Source: Cephalopachus bancanus (lineage: Eukaryota > Chordata > Mammalia > Primates > Tarsiidae). From it: a stretch of DNA of 64,000 nt. Of this stretch, positions 1 to 12,673 are shown one piece after another. Position 1 is the first letter of the stretch; each line of letters begins with the position of its first letter. The notes under the pieces are model-generated. The model was not told where the DNA came from, ran no database searches, and saw only the letters and a list, made by a program, of their open reading frames with translations. The translations under genes were made by a program, and so were the position numbers. Location of the stretch: positions 10,191,501 to 10,255,500 of the forward strand of contig JAPVLO010000001.1 of the NCBI GenBank assembly GCA_027257055.1, written 5' to 3'.

Positions 1-1524
1 AGGTTTTAATGACGTTACTATGGTGACCAGAGGAGTATGGAGTGGGGAGAGCAGTGAAGGTGTCTGGTCCATAAGGAGTCAAGAAATTATGACGGTCTGA
101 AAGACACAGGGATGGAAACATGGTTTGGGAAGCAAGATCTTCAAGTGTTTGCTGGAATGTAGAAATCAGGAAGTTGTCAAACTGACCAGAGAGTGAGAAT
201 ACAAAGCATAGAGCTGATTTTGTTTGTTTCTCTTTGCTCTTTGTTGGTAGGCCGGAAAACTGATACCGTGAGTTACTGGCCTTCTTGAGTGCAAGGTGCC
301 TGTGAGACATTTAGATGAAGATGCTTTGGGGAATTAGACATAGAAATCTGAAGCTCTGGAGAGACATCTTGGCTCAAGGCATCAGCTTGAATATGGTGCT
401 TGGCACCATGGGGTCCTTGGAATAACCCAAAGAGTCATGTAGGGAAGACATAGCCTGGAGACTTCCAGACTTGCAAAGGCTCATGGGAAGTTTGGGGTTG
501 TCCAAGATGCAGACTGTGTTAAGTGAATTTAGACAGTTTTGTTGGTTGATGGAAAAGGAAAAGATAGGGGAAATGAAGTTGAGTGTGCCAATGGCTCACA
601 TTTCTAACTCATTTTCCTCCCCATACCCAGCCAACGTGCAAAGGAAGCGCCTTTTTTTCTGTTCTTTTTCCCTCTGGCTTTCTTGCTGTGAGTCTTACAT
701 TACCACCTGCAGAAATTTCAACAGTGATGTCAGAGCCAAAAGGTTTAGAAACCAACTCTAATGGTTTGATGTGCTGCTAAGCATCATCTATTAGGCTTTG
801 GAAAGTGGGCCATCCGGTGACACACTCCGTTTGTATTGCAGAACTAAATGCAGTCCATGGATTGGAAGCAAAAACCCAGAGATTCATCAGAGATGGAGCA
901 TTGTTGACTGACTTCAACGCGGGGGAGAAAATGTTGATTTTTATTAAAGTGGTAAGTAGCACATACGCCTTCATTCATATCACTCCGCATCCCTCAGGCT
1001 ACCTATAAAAGCATATTGAGAAACTGTATTTGTCTAAATCATGGGGTGCCTTCTTGGCATGAATCCCAGAATCTTCCTGAACCATGTGTTTGGTGGAGAG
1101 GTTGGGAAAGTGGCGTAATTTACACGTTTGGAAGTGCGATGGGTATAAAAAGAATGAAATCATTTCTTCCCTTGGGTTGTGGATAAATATATCCAACAAT
1201 GCTTGATGTATTTCACTTCAGTCCCTAAGAGTAGCTGTGGATTTGGGAGCAAATTCTCTGCAACTTGAGAAAGAAATACAGGTGGCTCTGCGTGATGAGA
1301 TGAGGTCAGTCTGAGTATCTGCCAGACCTGACCACGGCTTGGAACTAACGTTTTAGGCAGTGGGAACAGAAGGCAGGTGACACATTCTGGATCATGAATA
1401 TGAGTGTGTTCTCTGATGACACCCGGGTGAAAGGGTGAAATCTGTGTAGAAAAATGCAGTTGTCCACTTTGAAAAAAGTTCAGATGGAGCAGGTGACACA
1501 CAGAAAAAATTTACACAAACACAT
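1..1524. other. Unique intergenic sequence
   Basis: I see no recognisable gene or clear repeat. Open frames of up to 113 codons occur on both strands but lack coding character, and a short AT dinucleotide run sits near 1,555-1,572 just after it. Confidence 0.4.
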
Positions 1525-1659
1525 GGCACATCTGCAAATATACAACCTGGCTTTGTATATATATATATATATTTAAAACTACAGAAAAGTACAGAAAATA
1601 ACAGAACAAACACCTGTGCCGTTACTACCCAGAATCAATCAATGCCAACATTTTGTTTT

Positions 1660-1954
1660 TGTTTTTGTTTGTTTGTTTGAGTCGGAGTATCACTCTGTCA
1701 CCCAGACTGGAGTGCAGTGGCCACTCCCGGCCACCGCAGACTCAACCTGCTGGGCTCTGGCGATCCTTCCACCTCAACCTTCCAAGTAGCTGGAACTACA
1801 GGCGCGTGCTACCACGCCTGGCTCATTTTGATTTATTGTAGAGACGAGGTCTCGCCAAGTTGCCCAGGCAGGTCTCGAACCCGTGGGCTCAGGCAGTCCA
1901 CTCACCTCAGCCTCCCAAAGGCGCGGGATGACAGGCTGAGCCACCGAGCCCAGC
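1660..1954 (-). mobile_element. Alu, full length, minus
   Basis: Reads as a reverse-complement Alu with a T-rich head and both arms. It has features of the young local subfamily (GGCCACTCCCGGCCACCGCAG, GGCGCGGGATGACAGGCTGAG). The likely target-site repeat is CATTTTGTT on both sides. Confidence 0.9.
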
Positions 1955-2170
1955 TCTCATTTTGTTGTTTTTAATTATTTTAAAGAAAAATGATGGAACA
2001 CTTTTGATAAAGTGAGCTCCCCCTTCCTTTTCATTTTCATTTGCTAGCCAATAAATAAACATGATGGGAATTTGGTGTATGTAATTCCAGACCATATCAC
2101 ACATGCACACACACACGCACACACTTAGACACAAATCTTATACTGTTGCTTTTTTAAATGTTTTTATATA

Positions 2171-2712
2171 CGAGGTCTGATAATTAGGTTCACGAACCAT
2201 CCTAGAAAAGTTCTCCATACCTCCTTGCCACTAGGTCACCTTCGAGGAACGCCCCTTGGGAATCTATGCACTGACGCGAGCGCCTAGTCCATCCGTCAAT
2301 GCAGTTTGGGAACTCTTTTTCTGAAGTGGCCATTAGGACCGTTGTCATTATTTGTTGCAGTCTGACAAGTTCACGAATGTGTCACCACGCGCTTACGTTG
2401 GCAGCTCTGTACAAATAACTGTATTAGAACACCCTCCTACTAACTTGATCTATACCCCAATGACTTTTTCCTTTGCCCAAATATAAAGGAGCTATTGAAA
2501 GAAAGACATTCAGGACATCAAGCATAATACGAAGACAGCTCTGATGGCCGTTCCAGAAAGAGTACCCAAATTGCTTTGACAGGTGGACTGGGCACTGATG
2601 TGGGTGCATAACTTCCCAAGGGGAATACTTCGAAGGTGACCTCAGTGATATTCAGCAATGAGATATGGAGCACTTTCTAGGATGAATTCACGTACTTAAT
2701 CATCAGACATCA
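2171..2712. mobile_element. Foldback mariner (Tc1/mariner) element, non-autonomous
   Basis: Terminal inverted repeats start CGAGGTCTGATAATTAGG on the left and, read from the right end, TGATGTCTGATGATTAAG. They are flanked by TA dinucleotides at 2,169-2,170 and 2,713-2,714, the mariner target duplication. The right half (about 2,540-2,650, plus strand) reads as the C-terminal end of a mariner transposase (FQKEYPNCFDRW, stop, ITSQGEYFEGD). The left half carries the same C-terminal end in inverted orientation. The element therefore looks like two mariner 3' ends placed head to head, with no intact transposase. Confidence 0.75.
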
Positions 2713-3094
2713 TATAATGTACTATACTGCCTAACTCTGCATCTTGCTGTTTGGGGTTCAGTAGTATCATTTTGACATTTATTCATGGTGATACATACAC
2801 ATCTTAATCATTTTAATTATCATGTATCCATTTCAACTTCATTGTGTGAACGTGTGGGATCTAGTTCCCTCACATGAATTGTCGCACGTTCATTTTAATT
2901 CCATGCTGTTGATATATTATAATTTCTTACCCACTTGCAGTGCTGCAATGAATACCTTGCTCATGTCTCCTGTGGCACGCCAGGATGGATTTGTCTAGGA
3001 TCTGTGCCTTGAAGCGGAGCTGCATATCTGAAACTTTACAGTGATTACCAATTTTATCCCTAAAGATATTGAACCCATCTATTTTCCCAGCATA

Positions 3095-3136
3095 ATACAT
3101 CAGCTTTTTTTTTTCTTTTCTTTTCTTTTTTTTGGA
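3095..3136. repeat. T/C pyrimidine tract
   Basis: Runs of T with regularly spaced C (TTTTC repeats), a simple low-complexity tract. Confidence 0.7.
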
Positions 3137-4526
3137 AATCTCTAACAAAATAGCCATTCAACTGGCCAAACCTTATGATGCCTGACAATTTTGGCTGGCA
3201 CGTTAATGAATGATGGCTTCCATAAGGGCAATCTTCGCCCAGCACACAGCACTTTGAGTCTGACTGTATTGCTGTTCACCGGTATTCAGGTGACCTGGCT
3301 ACTTGGCTGCCGGTTCCTTTTTGTGGGAACCCTCACTGTGGGGGAATTGTATATCCCTGGCCCGTGTGATTTTTGCCAATGACATATGAATAGAAGGAGA
3401 CATGTGTCATTTCTGAACAGAGGTTTTAAGAGCCAGCCTGTGGTTCACCGTATCTGCTTAATCCCTCCACCCTGCAATTTTCCAGTTAGAGGTCACTTTC
3501 TCAATGCAGGTCCCAGAGCGAAGGCAACAGGAAACAGAGGTTCAGTCAACCCCAAAAGAGCATAAAACAGGAACGAAATAGAAACTTTTATTTCTGGAAC
3601 CCACTTAGATGGTGTGGTCATTTGCTGTGGTGGCCTGACCTAACCCAGCCTAACTAATACAGACATTTTCAGACTGAAAGAACCAGTGGTTGTAGCAGCT
3701 ACAGCGAAATTAAATGAATGAATGAGTAAGTAAGTAACTTCTTGTACTAAGGAAAAATGTTCTTAGGGTGTGTTAATTGCTGTCTGAGGTTGATACTGAA
3801 ATGCTATGTTTTATCAATGTTTAGAACTTATGTTATAGAAATTCAGAACTTTGATGATTCTCTGTGATTGCCATATAAAACAGAAAAAAGCAGGAAAAAC
3901 CCAACATTCTAAATCAGAGGGAAACATAAGAAGCAGTCTGCAAACCTGAAAAACTTTTCTTTTTAAATGTTTTGTTTTAAGACCTGGGATTTCATATCTG
4001 AACCAATGTTTAACAATTTTGTCATTCCTGAATGTCACCACACATTTTGTTGTATCAACTTTTTTTGGATAAAAAAGACAGAATTTTATAATATAGCATT
4101 TCATTTACTATCATTAAAAATTTAGGACATTTGTGGAGCTTTTTAAAGACATAGATCTTCTGCCTTAAATCTGAATATTTGGGAATTAAGTCTAGAAAGT
4201 ATATGGATATTTGTTATGATGTGCGGTCAGATTTAGGTATTACTGAATGTTTGTGTCTGTAGGTATATTTTCAACTGCACATCTTTAAAAAGAGAATATT
4301 TTTAAAAGAATATTTTTTAACACTGTCATTCTTATTCTCAATCTTAGTTTCAAAGTATGTTTCATCTATTAAGTAATGAAAATGGTAAGTAGTAATAGTA
4401 AGAATATTTTGGGTTACTTCTTTTAATTCTGTACTTGGCAAAATAAAGAATCAGAAATCCTAAAATAATAATAATAATAATAATTATCAGGGGGTACAGC
4501 TTGAAGAGATTTTTTTTTTTAAATAA
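3137..4526. other. Unique or very old sequence
   Basis: No gene recognised. A short GAAT/AAGT-type simple repeat lies at 3,713-3,738 and an (AAT)n run at 4,464-4,484. The block ending near 3,662 (CTAACTAATACAG) faintly recalls an LTR end but is too diverged to call. Confidence 0.35.
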
Positions 4527-4534
4527 CCTAATTA

Positions 4535-4778
4535 AGCTGGGTACGGGGGGCTCACGCCTGGCTCACTGTGGGAGGTGGATGTGAGAGGATTGCCTCATCT
4601 CCACAATCAATCAAAAAATTAGCCAGGTATGGCAGTGCATGGCCTGTGGTTCCAGCTACTTGGAAGGCTGAGGCAGAAGGATCATTTGAGCCCAGAAAAT
4701 CAAGGTTGGGGTGGCCATGAGCGTGCCACTGCACTCCAGCCTGAGTGACAGAGTGAGACTCTGACTCAAAAAAGAAAG
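4535..4778 (+). mobile_element. Alu with a deletion in the left arm, plus
   Basis: Right arm intact, left arm shortened. It is flanked by the target-site duplication CCTAATTA at 4,527-4,534 and 4,779-4,786. Confidence 0.85.
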
Positions 4779-5235
4779 CCTAATTAGAAAATAATACATT
4801 CAAAGTGTGAAAAAAAGGGGAGCGCCCCCCCCAAAAAATTAAGAGCTCTGGTGCTCTAGAGTGGAAAAAGATAAGCTACAAAGCATATGATGGTATGTGC
4901 TCGACGCTGTCTGGGAATTCAATCAGGCATCTGTTAAGCAATAAATATTTGTTAAGCCCTTATAGTATGTTCATTATAGAGCTGTACAAAGCAGAGACTC
5001 AAAGAAATGTAAACCACAGCTCCTGTCTTCCCAGACCTCAAAGCACACACGGGCAAATTGTGTAACAACATATGGAAAAGTCCAGCGCTACCGATAAAAA
5101 CCACAGGCCTGGTGCAGGTTTGAGCAGAAAGAGGAAGGGGCCGGGGATCCTATTGCCCTGGTCCAAGGTCAAAGCACCAGCAATTAGCAGATACCTGACT
5201 GGAACTTGTGTTCTTTGAACTCCAAAACCAGCTCT

Positions 5236-5671
<436 letters not shown>

Positions 5672-5685
5672 CAGCTCTGTGATTT

Positions 5686-7689
5686 AGAGATTGCAAACTA
5701 GTGTCCCAGGGGTCACATACAGTTCACAGACATGTCTTTATTGTTATTTGGGAGGATCAACACAGTTTCACAAGTGTGAGGCAGCATGAAATAATGGTAA
5801 CAGTTTGGCCTGATTCTCATCTTAGCGTTTTTTAGGCAGAAGCTAAATAAAATATAGCATTCATTTTCCTGTCTATTATGGTTCTTTCTTTATCAGATTT
5901 GGTCATACAGACAGAAAAAGCGAGATTTTTTCATGATTCAAAGCACAAGTTATGGGATATGCCATTCCTGGATTAGATGCCTTGATTGACCCACAGCTGT
6001 GTGTCCTAGAGAAAATCATTAATTCATTCACCCAAGAAGTATGTGCTAGGCCCCGGCATATGACTGTTAATGACAGACAGGGTTACCACCATTACGGGAC
6101 CGACATTCTTTGGACTATCTCTAGAATCCAGTCTCCCCTATCCATCTGTAAATAAATGCAATAATTGTAATAAACCCGTAAGGATCCAGTGTTGGTGATT
6201 TGCACAGGGCACTTATCACAGCACCTGGCAGGTTTGTAATAAATTTTAGCCACCATGGTGAAGAAAGAGAGAGAGAGAGAGTGGAGAGAGAGAGAGAGAG
6301 AGAGAAACCAACCCACTGGGTGTCTAGCACTGAAAGATTCCCTTCCCAAACTGTCAGGTGTCACCTACCCTGCACCTGGTTCCCGACCTCATCTCTTCAG
6401 TGTCCTGTGCTACCGCTCTCCTAGTCTAATCTCTGTTTACACCGTTCCTTGTCATTCCAATTTGATGCATCATCGGCCTTGTCGCCCAGTGACCTCAGCT
6501 CTCCTCCCACCTCTGGCTTTCATCTCCCTTCTCAGCTCTTTGATAAAACAAACAGCCTTGCCATCAACATCTACCCTGGTCCACTGGCCTCTGGCACCTT
6601 GGCCAGCCCCACAGCCCACAGCTAGGAGCCACCCAGGCAAGACCTTGCGGAGCCCAACCAATAAACTCGGTTACTGAGTTTATGACTATTTGGTGATTGT
6701 ATTGATTGATTGGTTTAGTTTGTCTGTTTTTAAATATTTTCTGAAACAAATCTTCAGAAGGAATGTACAGATATAATAAAATGATTAAAACAAGAAAAAT
6801 AAAGAAGAATCACTCATGAAGGATATGAGAAGACTTGAACCAAATAACAGGGTAGACCATAGTTGTTTCAGTGGTGTTTTTAACAATTCAGAGCTTCACA
6901 TGGCAAAATCTACAAAAAAAGGTGGAGTTACTAAGATTTAATAGGAGCTCTAGGACTCACTTCTCAAATAAAAGGAGCATATTTATACAGTTGGAGGGAA
7001 AAAAATCTGCTAATAAACTCTAAGAAACAAATACAAGGCTTAATGAGGAAATAACATTTTACAGCGATGAACTATTTCTCCGAGACTTAAAGATAAACCA
7101 AACAGACTCTTCCCTCAAAGGAGAATTTCAACCAGCAAGAACAGAGCATTCTGGTGAGACCCCCTTTCAGCTTAAAAGTACTTGCTAGTCTTGTCAATAT
7201 CAGCTTGGTTGGAATGTGTCATTCAGGGAATGAAGGCTAATCCTGGCCCTGTCTCTTGTCTGCGACATGATCTAATGTCACTGGATGCTACTATAACTTG
7301 CTAACTTTAATTACCACTTAGCACCTGAAAATTGATACTTTGAAGGCCACTGAGGAGAGCTTTCCAAGGGTCCTCTGATGGGACACTCTTTTCTTGACAG
7401 GTCCATTGTGTGAAATAGACTCATCATTTCATTACTCCTGGACATCAAATTGTTGGGAGCCAAAGCTCATTCCCCTCTCAGCATGTCCTGTCCTGACAGC
7501 TCCTTTACAATGTTTTTGAAATTCCATTATCTCTGGTAACCCCTCTGACCTGCCCTTTGCTTGGGCTGGCATCTCCCCTCTGGGGTGGGAATGAGCGGGG
7601 GTTACCTTCAACCTTTTCCTTTCAGGGACTGGTGAAAGTTGTTTTGTTGTTGTTGTTGTTGTTTATTTTGCTTTGTTTGTTTGGTTAGG
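5686..7689. other. Unique intergenic sequence with a (GA)n run
   Basis: No gene supported. A (GA)n microsatellite lies at 6,262-6,306, and it makes the 140-codon open frame from 6,255 spuriously long. A TTG-type run at 7,640-7,670 precedes the next Alu. Confidence 0.4.
6262..6306. repeat. (GA)n microsatellite
   Basis: Near-perfect GAGAGA repeat with a single GTG interruption. Confidence 0.9.
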
Positions 7690-8002
7690 TTTTTTTTGAG
7701 TCAGGGTCTCACTCTGTCACCCAGGCTGCAACCCAGGTAGCATGATCACAGCACACCACAGACTCTACGTCTTGGGCTCCGGCAAGCCTTCCATCTTGGC
7801 TTCTCGAGCCTCTCTTGGCCTCTCTTGGCCTATCTGGGACTAAAGGCATGGGCCACCATCCCTGGCTAATTTTGTTGTTGTTGTTGTTGAGATGAGGTCT
7901 TGCTCTGTTGCCCAGGCTGGTCTCGAACTCTTGGGCTCAAGCACTCCTCTTCCCTTGGCCTCCCAAATGCTGGATTACAGCCATGAGTCTCCGCATCTGG
8001 CC
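7690..8002 (-). mobile_element. Alu, minus, with internal short duplication
   Basis: Both arms are recognisable but diverged. A tandem CTCTTGGCCT duplication lies near 7,808-7,830 and the middle A-linker has become a (TTG)n run. Confidence 0.85.
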
Positions 8003-8828
8003 AAAAGCTGTTCCTTTAGAAGTCAAAACGGAAGTTGGAAGCCAGCAAGTAATGCGGCAAGAACTTCTATTAACTTTTCCCTGAATCATCTAAGTCGACA
8101 AACCCAGCGGCCCGAGTACACGAAGCAGGAAAGGGTAGAGATTACAATCAGAGTGTTTTCCCTGACCCGGGAAGCTATCAGAATTAGATCATAAGTGAAA
8201 ATGCCAGATTTGCAGTGGCCTTGGGCTCATGCCAACCTGCTGGTGTCACAGCCAAAGCCAGGCCCTTCTTGCCAACGTGAGGGTGGGGGTTCCATGTCCC
8301 CTGTGTGCCAATCTGGGCCGCAGCCTTGGCTGATCACACTCTCAGAAGCACCAGCCACGCCGAAGAGGCAACTGGGGCCTTGGGTGGTGAAGGCCCCTTT
8401 CAATTAGCACTCAGCCCTGCCGAGCTGGCCAGCCTGCCAGCTGGCACCGGGGACAACCATCGGCTACCTCAGACGGGGTGGCACAGCCAACTATGCGAAA
8501 GAGAGACGGCAGCCAACGCGGCAGAGTCACAAAAGCAAACCAGAGCCGGGAGCTGGGAGACAGGTGGGACAGGGGCTGTGAGGAGGCCAGCTGTCCCTCA
8601 AGCTTCTGCCTCGGGGGGCAGGTGGGATGGGGCAGAGGTAAGGGGAGTTTCAGGCCTGACTCCTCTGTACAAGCTGGAAACTCATCAAGCTGTGTCTGTG
8701 TGCTAGATACAGATAACCGTGCCCCCCTGGTGTCTGAGTCTGAAACAATCATGTTGACATTTCTGTAGTTTGAGATCCAAGACAAAATATATCGTAGACT
8801 GAAGAGTAGAGGTGATTTTTTTTTTAAT
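8003..8828. other. Unique intergenic sequence, moderately GC-rich
   Basis: Contains open frames of 133 (plus) and 161 (minus) codons that overlap each other. GC richness alone explains their length; no family resemblance or splice structure was recognised. Confidence 0.35.
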
Positions 8829-8837
8829 AAGTACCCT

Positions 8838-9144
8838 GACTGGGCACAGGGCTCGCTGTAATCCAGCACTTTGGGAGGCCGAGCCAGGAGGATCACAAGA
8901 GCCCAGGCATTCGAGACCCACCTAAGCGACCTTTTATCGAGAACTTTTCACTACAAAAAAATCCAAACATTAGCTGGGCAGGGTGGTGTGTATCCATAGT
9001 CTCAGCGACATGGGAGGGAGGCTGAGGAGGAAGGATCGCCTGAACCCAGGAGGTCAAGGCTGCGGTGAGCCATTCATGATTGTGCCACTGCACTCCAGCC
9101 TGGGTGACAGAGTGAGACCCAAACGCAGGAAAAAAAATTGTTTT
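8838..9144 (+). mobile_element. Alu, old, plus
   Basis: Dimeric Alu, diverged around the linker. Target-site duplication AAGTACCCT (8,829-8,837) and AAGTATCCT (9,145-9,153). Confidence 0.88.
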
Positions 9145-9153
9145 AAGTATCCT

Positions 9154-9858
9154 AACAACTATGGACACTGCTCTTTGGGGTTCTCCTCGCATGCATTGCC
9201 TGGGAGACACCCCCTTCCACGGTGAAGCTCCCCCTTCTTGGAAAACCTCAGCCAAAGTGGATAACATTCTTGCCAGTTTGTATTAACACACATGGAGGCT
9301 GCAGATAATCTTCATGATTCCACCGATGAAAAATGCTGGGGTCTTGCAGGTGTATGGGCTGAACTCACAGGTGTTTCTGGAAGTTAATCTGGGTGCAGGG
9401 CTGAGTCCTTGTTGGTGCATGTAGGTGTTGACTCCTCTATCGACACCCACCTGCAAGGAACAGTTTAGCCCTTGCCTGGCACAAGCCAGGTGAGGCCTGG
9501 CCACAACACGAGATTCATCTACTGCTGAGAAATGACAGCGATGACTGGCCTCAATGACAGCATGGAAGCCAGCCCTGGAAAAGTAGGTACACACATCCCA
9601 TTTCCGGCCTGGCATGAGCAGAGCTGTTGAAACCCTCCTCTGTTGAGTTCACCCCTTACAGTGACTCTTCCTATGGGCTCCTGGGGACACACAACTCCAG
9701 GGGAGGGTGGCAGTTATCTGGCTAATCACTGGGAGCAACAAGAAACTACCAGGAGGAGTGGAGAAGGGCTTGCCCCGCGTTGACTTTGACATTGATGAAA
9801 GGGCATACCTGATTGGTCAGCTCTTCATTTTGCTAACAGACTGGAGAATTCCAAGCTG
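9154..9858. other. Unique intergenic sequence
   Basis: No gene or repeat recognised. Confidence 0.35.
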
Positions 9859-9872
9859 AAAAGCACAAAACT

Positions 9873-10148
9873 CGGCCAGGCATGGCGGCTCATGTCTGTA
9901 GTCTCAGCACTTTGGGAGGCTGAGGTGGGAGGATCACCTGAGCCCAGGGTTTGGAGACCAGCCTGGGCAACATAGCAAGACCTCTCGTCTCTACAAAAAA
10001 AAACAACAAACTTCTTAACAGCCAGGTGTGGTGGTGTGCACCCATAGTCACCCAGGAGGTCAAGGCTGCAGTGAGCCATGAGCATGTCATTACACTCCAA
10101 CCTGGGCGACAGAGTGAAACGATGAATTAAAAAAATTTAAAAAAACAG
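9873..10148 (+). mobile_element. Alu with right-arm deletion, plus
   Basis: Left arm complete, right arm lacking about 25 bp. Target-site duplication AAAAGCACAAAACT (9,859-9,872) and AAACGCATAAAACT (10,149-10,162). Confidence 0.9.
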
Positions 10149-10180
10149 AAACGCATAAAACTTAAAGGACAGTGTGCTTT

Positions 10181-10449
10181 TTTTTTTTTTTCGAGTTGGA
10201 GTCTCACCCTGGACTGTAGTGGCATGCTCACGGCCTGCTGAGCTCAGGCGATCCTTCCGCCTCGGCCTTCCAAGTAGCTGGAACTACAGGCACATGCTAC
10301 CACACCCAGCTTATTTTTTGATTAATTGTAGAGATGCGGTCTCACCAAGCTGCCCAGGTTGGTCTCGAACCCCTGGGCTCAGGCAATCCTCTTGCCTCCA
10401 CCTCCCAAAGTGCTGTGATTACAGGCATGAGTCACCACGCCCAGCAGAG
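10181..10449 (-). mobile_element. Alu, minus
   Basis: Inserted within 20 bp of the preceding Alu, in opposite orientation. Flanks CAGTGTGCTTTTT and CAGTGCTGCTTTT (from 10,450) form the target-site duplication. The right arm is shortened. Confidence 0.9.
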
Positions 10450-10899
10450 CAGTGCTGCTTTTTAAGGCTCAGGCAAGCTCATCATATTTCTCTTGTTCAG
10501 TGAAGACAAGATGCCAGATTCCATATGCAAATACAGATTTCTCTTCTTTTCTGAAAACCCGGAACACATGAAAACAAGTTTCTGTGTGTGTGTTTGTTGG
10601 TCTGACTTTTGGTTGTGTGTTCATTCATGTAGTGAGAAGAGTGATGAGATCATCACAGGGCCTTGGCAGAAACAGGGAAATCTCAAGGAGCAGATTTCGG
10701 GGAAACATAAGTCCGACTCTGAGCAGTGCTTCTTCTCCCAGATCTCCAGAACTACTGGATGCTTTATTCAGGTCTAAATATGATCTAACTGATTACCGCA
10801 ACAAAAATAACAATGCACAGAAATCCCTGCCCCTTGTCAATCATGTCAATGTCATTTAAGTTGTTTTTTTTTTTTTTTTGACAGTGAGCTCCTGACTCA

Positions 10900-11069
10900 A
10901 AAGAATGCCCACACCTGTAGTATTAGCTATTTGGGTGACTGAGATGGGAGGATCACTTGTACCTAGGAAGCTGAGGCTACAGTGAGTCGTGTTGGGGCCA
11001 CTGCACTCTAGCCTGAGTGGCAGTGTAAGACTCCAACTCGAAAAATAAAAATAAATAAATATAAATAAA
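10900..11069 (+). mobile_element. Right Alu monomer relic, plus
   Basis: Right arm only (CACACCTGTAGTATTAGC to AGACTCCAACTCG) with an AAAT-rich tail. A T-run at 10,863-10,881 sits just upstream. Confidence 0.75.
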
Positions 11070-11318
11070 TGGATAACTGTATTTCAAGATATTTAGGTTC
11101 CTTTAATAACAGTTTCCATATCTTTGGTTTTCTGGCATCCTATGGATTTTATATTATGGATTTTAAAATATTATTATTAGAAAGTATTCGTGGGTTTCAC
11201 CAGATTGCGAAAGGGATTCTTGGCACAAATGTGGTTAAGAACTTTTATCCAGCCTCTGTTTCATGCAAAAATCATGTCTCTGCAACTATGAAACAATTTT
11301 CTTAAAAATGGGCTAGCA

Positions 11319-11603
11319 GTTGGGTATGGTGGCTCACGCCTGTAATTCTAGCACTTTGGGAGGCCAAGGCGGGAGAATTACTTGAGCCCAGGAGTTCAAG
11401 ACCAGCCTGGGCAACATAGCAAGGCCTCATCTCTACAAAAAAAAAAAAATGAGCTGGGCAGGGTGGTGCATGCCTGTGGTCTCCGCTACTCAGAAGGCTG
11501 ATATGGAAGGATCGCCTCTGCCCAGGAGGTCAAGACTAAGGTGAACCATGATCATGCCACTGTCCCTCCATCCTGGGCAACAGATTGAGACGCTGACTCA
11601 ACA
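11319..11603 (+). mobile_element. Alu, full length, plus
   Basis: Both arms present. Target-site duplication AAAAATGGGCTAGCA (11,304-11,318) and AAAAGTGGGAATGGCA (11,604-11,619). Confidence 0.92.
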
Positions 11604-11837
11604 AAAAGTGGGAATGGCAACTAACTTCTACTTCTTCACAGAGGGGAGTTGGTTTCAGACAAGTGAGGCATACCTTCTGGGCTGGGAGGCGTGGGGTCCC
11701 TCTCACGGGATCTGGTCGCCCCTCCGCCTCCCTCATCAGTGTGGTTTTTTCCAAAGAGGGCAGCCCCACCTGGTCTCTGAGTCAGCTGTGAGCTAGGCGG
11801 TCAGAATGACACAGTAAAGAACCCCTCCCCAACTTGT

Positions 11838-12204
11838 CTTTTTTTTTTATTTTTATTATAAAGATGTGGGGTCCATTTTAGGGTTAGGTATACAAACACT
11901 GATCATGCAGGTCCCCTTGTTGATGAGGTATGCCCCTCCCTCCCCTAGCAGTTTCCCTCAGCTGCCAATCCCATCCCCCCCTCCCCCGACAATTTCTCAC
12001 TACTGTCAATCGCCTTCCCATAGCATTATAATTGTTCAAGATCTGCTTATGAGTAAGAACATATGGAACTCTGTTCTTTCTGTGATAAATCACTGAGTAT
12101 GATCGACTCCAAATCCATCCAAGTTGCTGCAAAGTCCATATATGTGTCCTTCTTTATGGCTGCATAATATTCTATCGTGTATATGTACCACATTTTTTAA
12201 TCCA
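11838..12204 (-). mobile_element. L1 3' end, 5'-truncated, minus
   Basis: Begins with a T-run and TTATAAAGATGTGGGGTCC. It contains the inverse of the L1 ORF2 end and 3' UTR (for example 'atggctgcataatattctat'). It resembles the 24,268 copy and the inverse of the 14,731 copy, so one L1 lineage left all three. Confidence 0.85.
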
Positions 12205-12673
12205 GGAACTCAAATCATTCTACCTTCTGTCCTTTTTACAGAGCCCAGGTTTGATTGATGCTCCAGGCCGTGCAGGCCTCTCTCCTTATCAGGTTGTGAC
12301 CTCTGGTTTGCCAGACAGTGCCTGGGACTCTGGAGTTTTGATCCTGCCCTGATTCATCCTCCTGGGACTGATTCTTGACCCCTAGAGCTCCTTGCCTGAG
12401 ATGATCTCTCTAAGAAAGACCTGCCTGGCTGAGCCCACCTGCCTCTTGGCTTCTCAATGTCCTGATAGGGCGGGAAGGCATGGTCGAATAAAGTCATTCC
12501 AGCACCGGAAAGCACAAGATGAAAAACAACAGCAGTGGCCAGCCAAGAAAGTGTTTATATTCATAGAGGTCGAAGATGCTGGGACTCAGGTAGAGACGGA
12601 TAAAAATCAACATGTCATCTTTTGCTTTTATTCTTGTTTTTGCGATTATGTGCATGATTTGGCGGGGGGGGGT
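12205..12673. other. Unique intergenic sequence
   Basis: No gene or repeat recognised; ends in a G-run at 12,661-12,672. Confidence 0.35.

Larger units (their letters stand above)
1525..3060 (+). mobile_element. Ancient L1-type 3' region, interrupted twice (probable)
   Basis: The pieces 1,525-1,659, 1,955-2,170 and 2,713-3,060 read as one decayed LINE 3' region. Phrases recall old L1M 3' sequences: a block around 'cacctgtgccgttactaccc', and a block around 'gctgcaatgaataccttgc' followed by 'tgtctcctgtggcacg'. The continuity is broken by an Alu and a mariner element, so this is the oldest layer of the stack. The family call comes from recalled consensus wording and is tentative. Confidence 0.4.

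Noticed and set aside
3560..3662. Possible MLT-type LTR end
   Set aside because: Only the last dozen bases (CTAACTAATACAG) look right; too little to call.
6255..6677. 140-codon plus frame
   Set aside because: It opens through a (GA)n repeat that encodes Arg-Glu in any long run; the remainder has no recognisable domain.
8411..8896. 161-codon minus frame and 133-codon plus frame at the same place
   Set aside because: They overlap each other on opposite strands in GC-rich DNA, and the minus frame starts in an Alu. No coding evidence.
10900..11069. Internal Pol III promoter boxes as tRNA genes in Alus
   Set aside because: The GGTTCGAGACC B-boxes throughout the window sit in Alu left arms and no cloverleaf is present.
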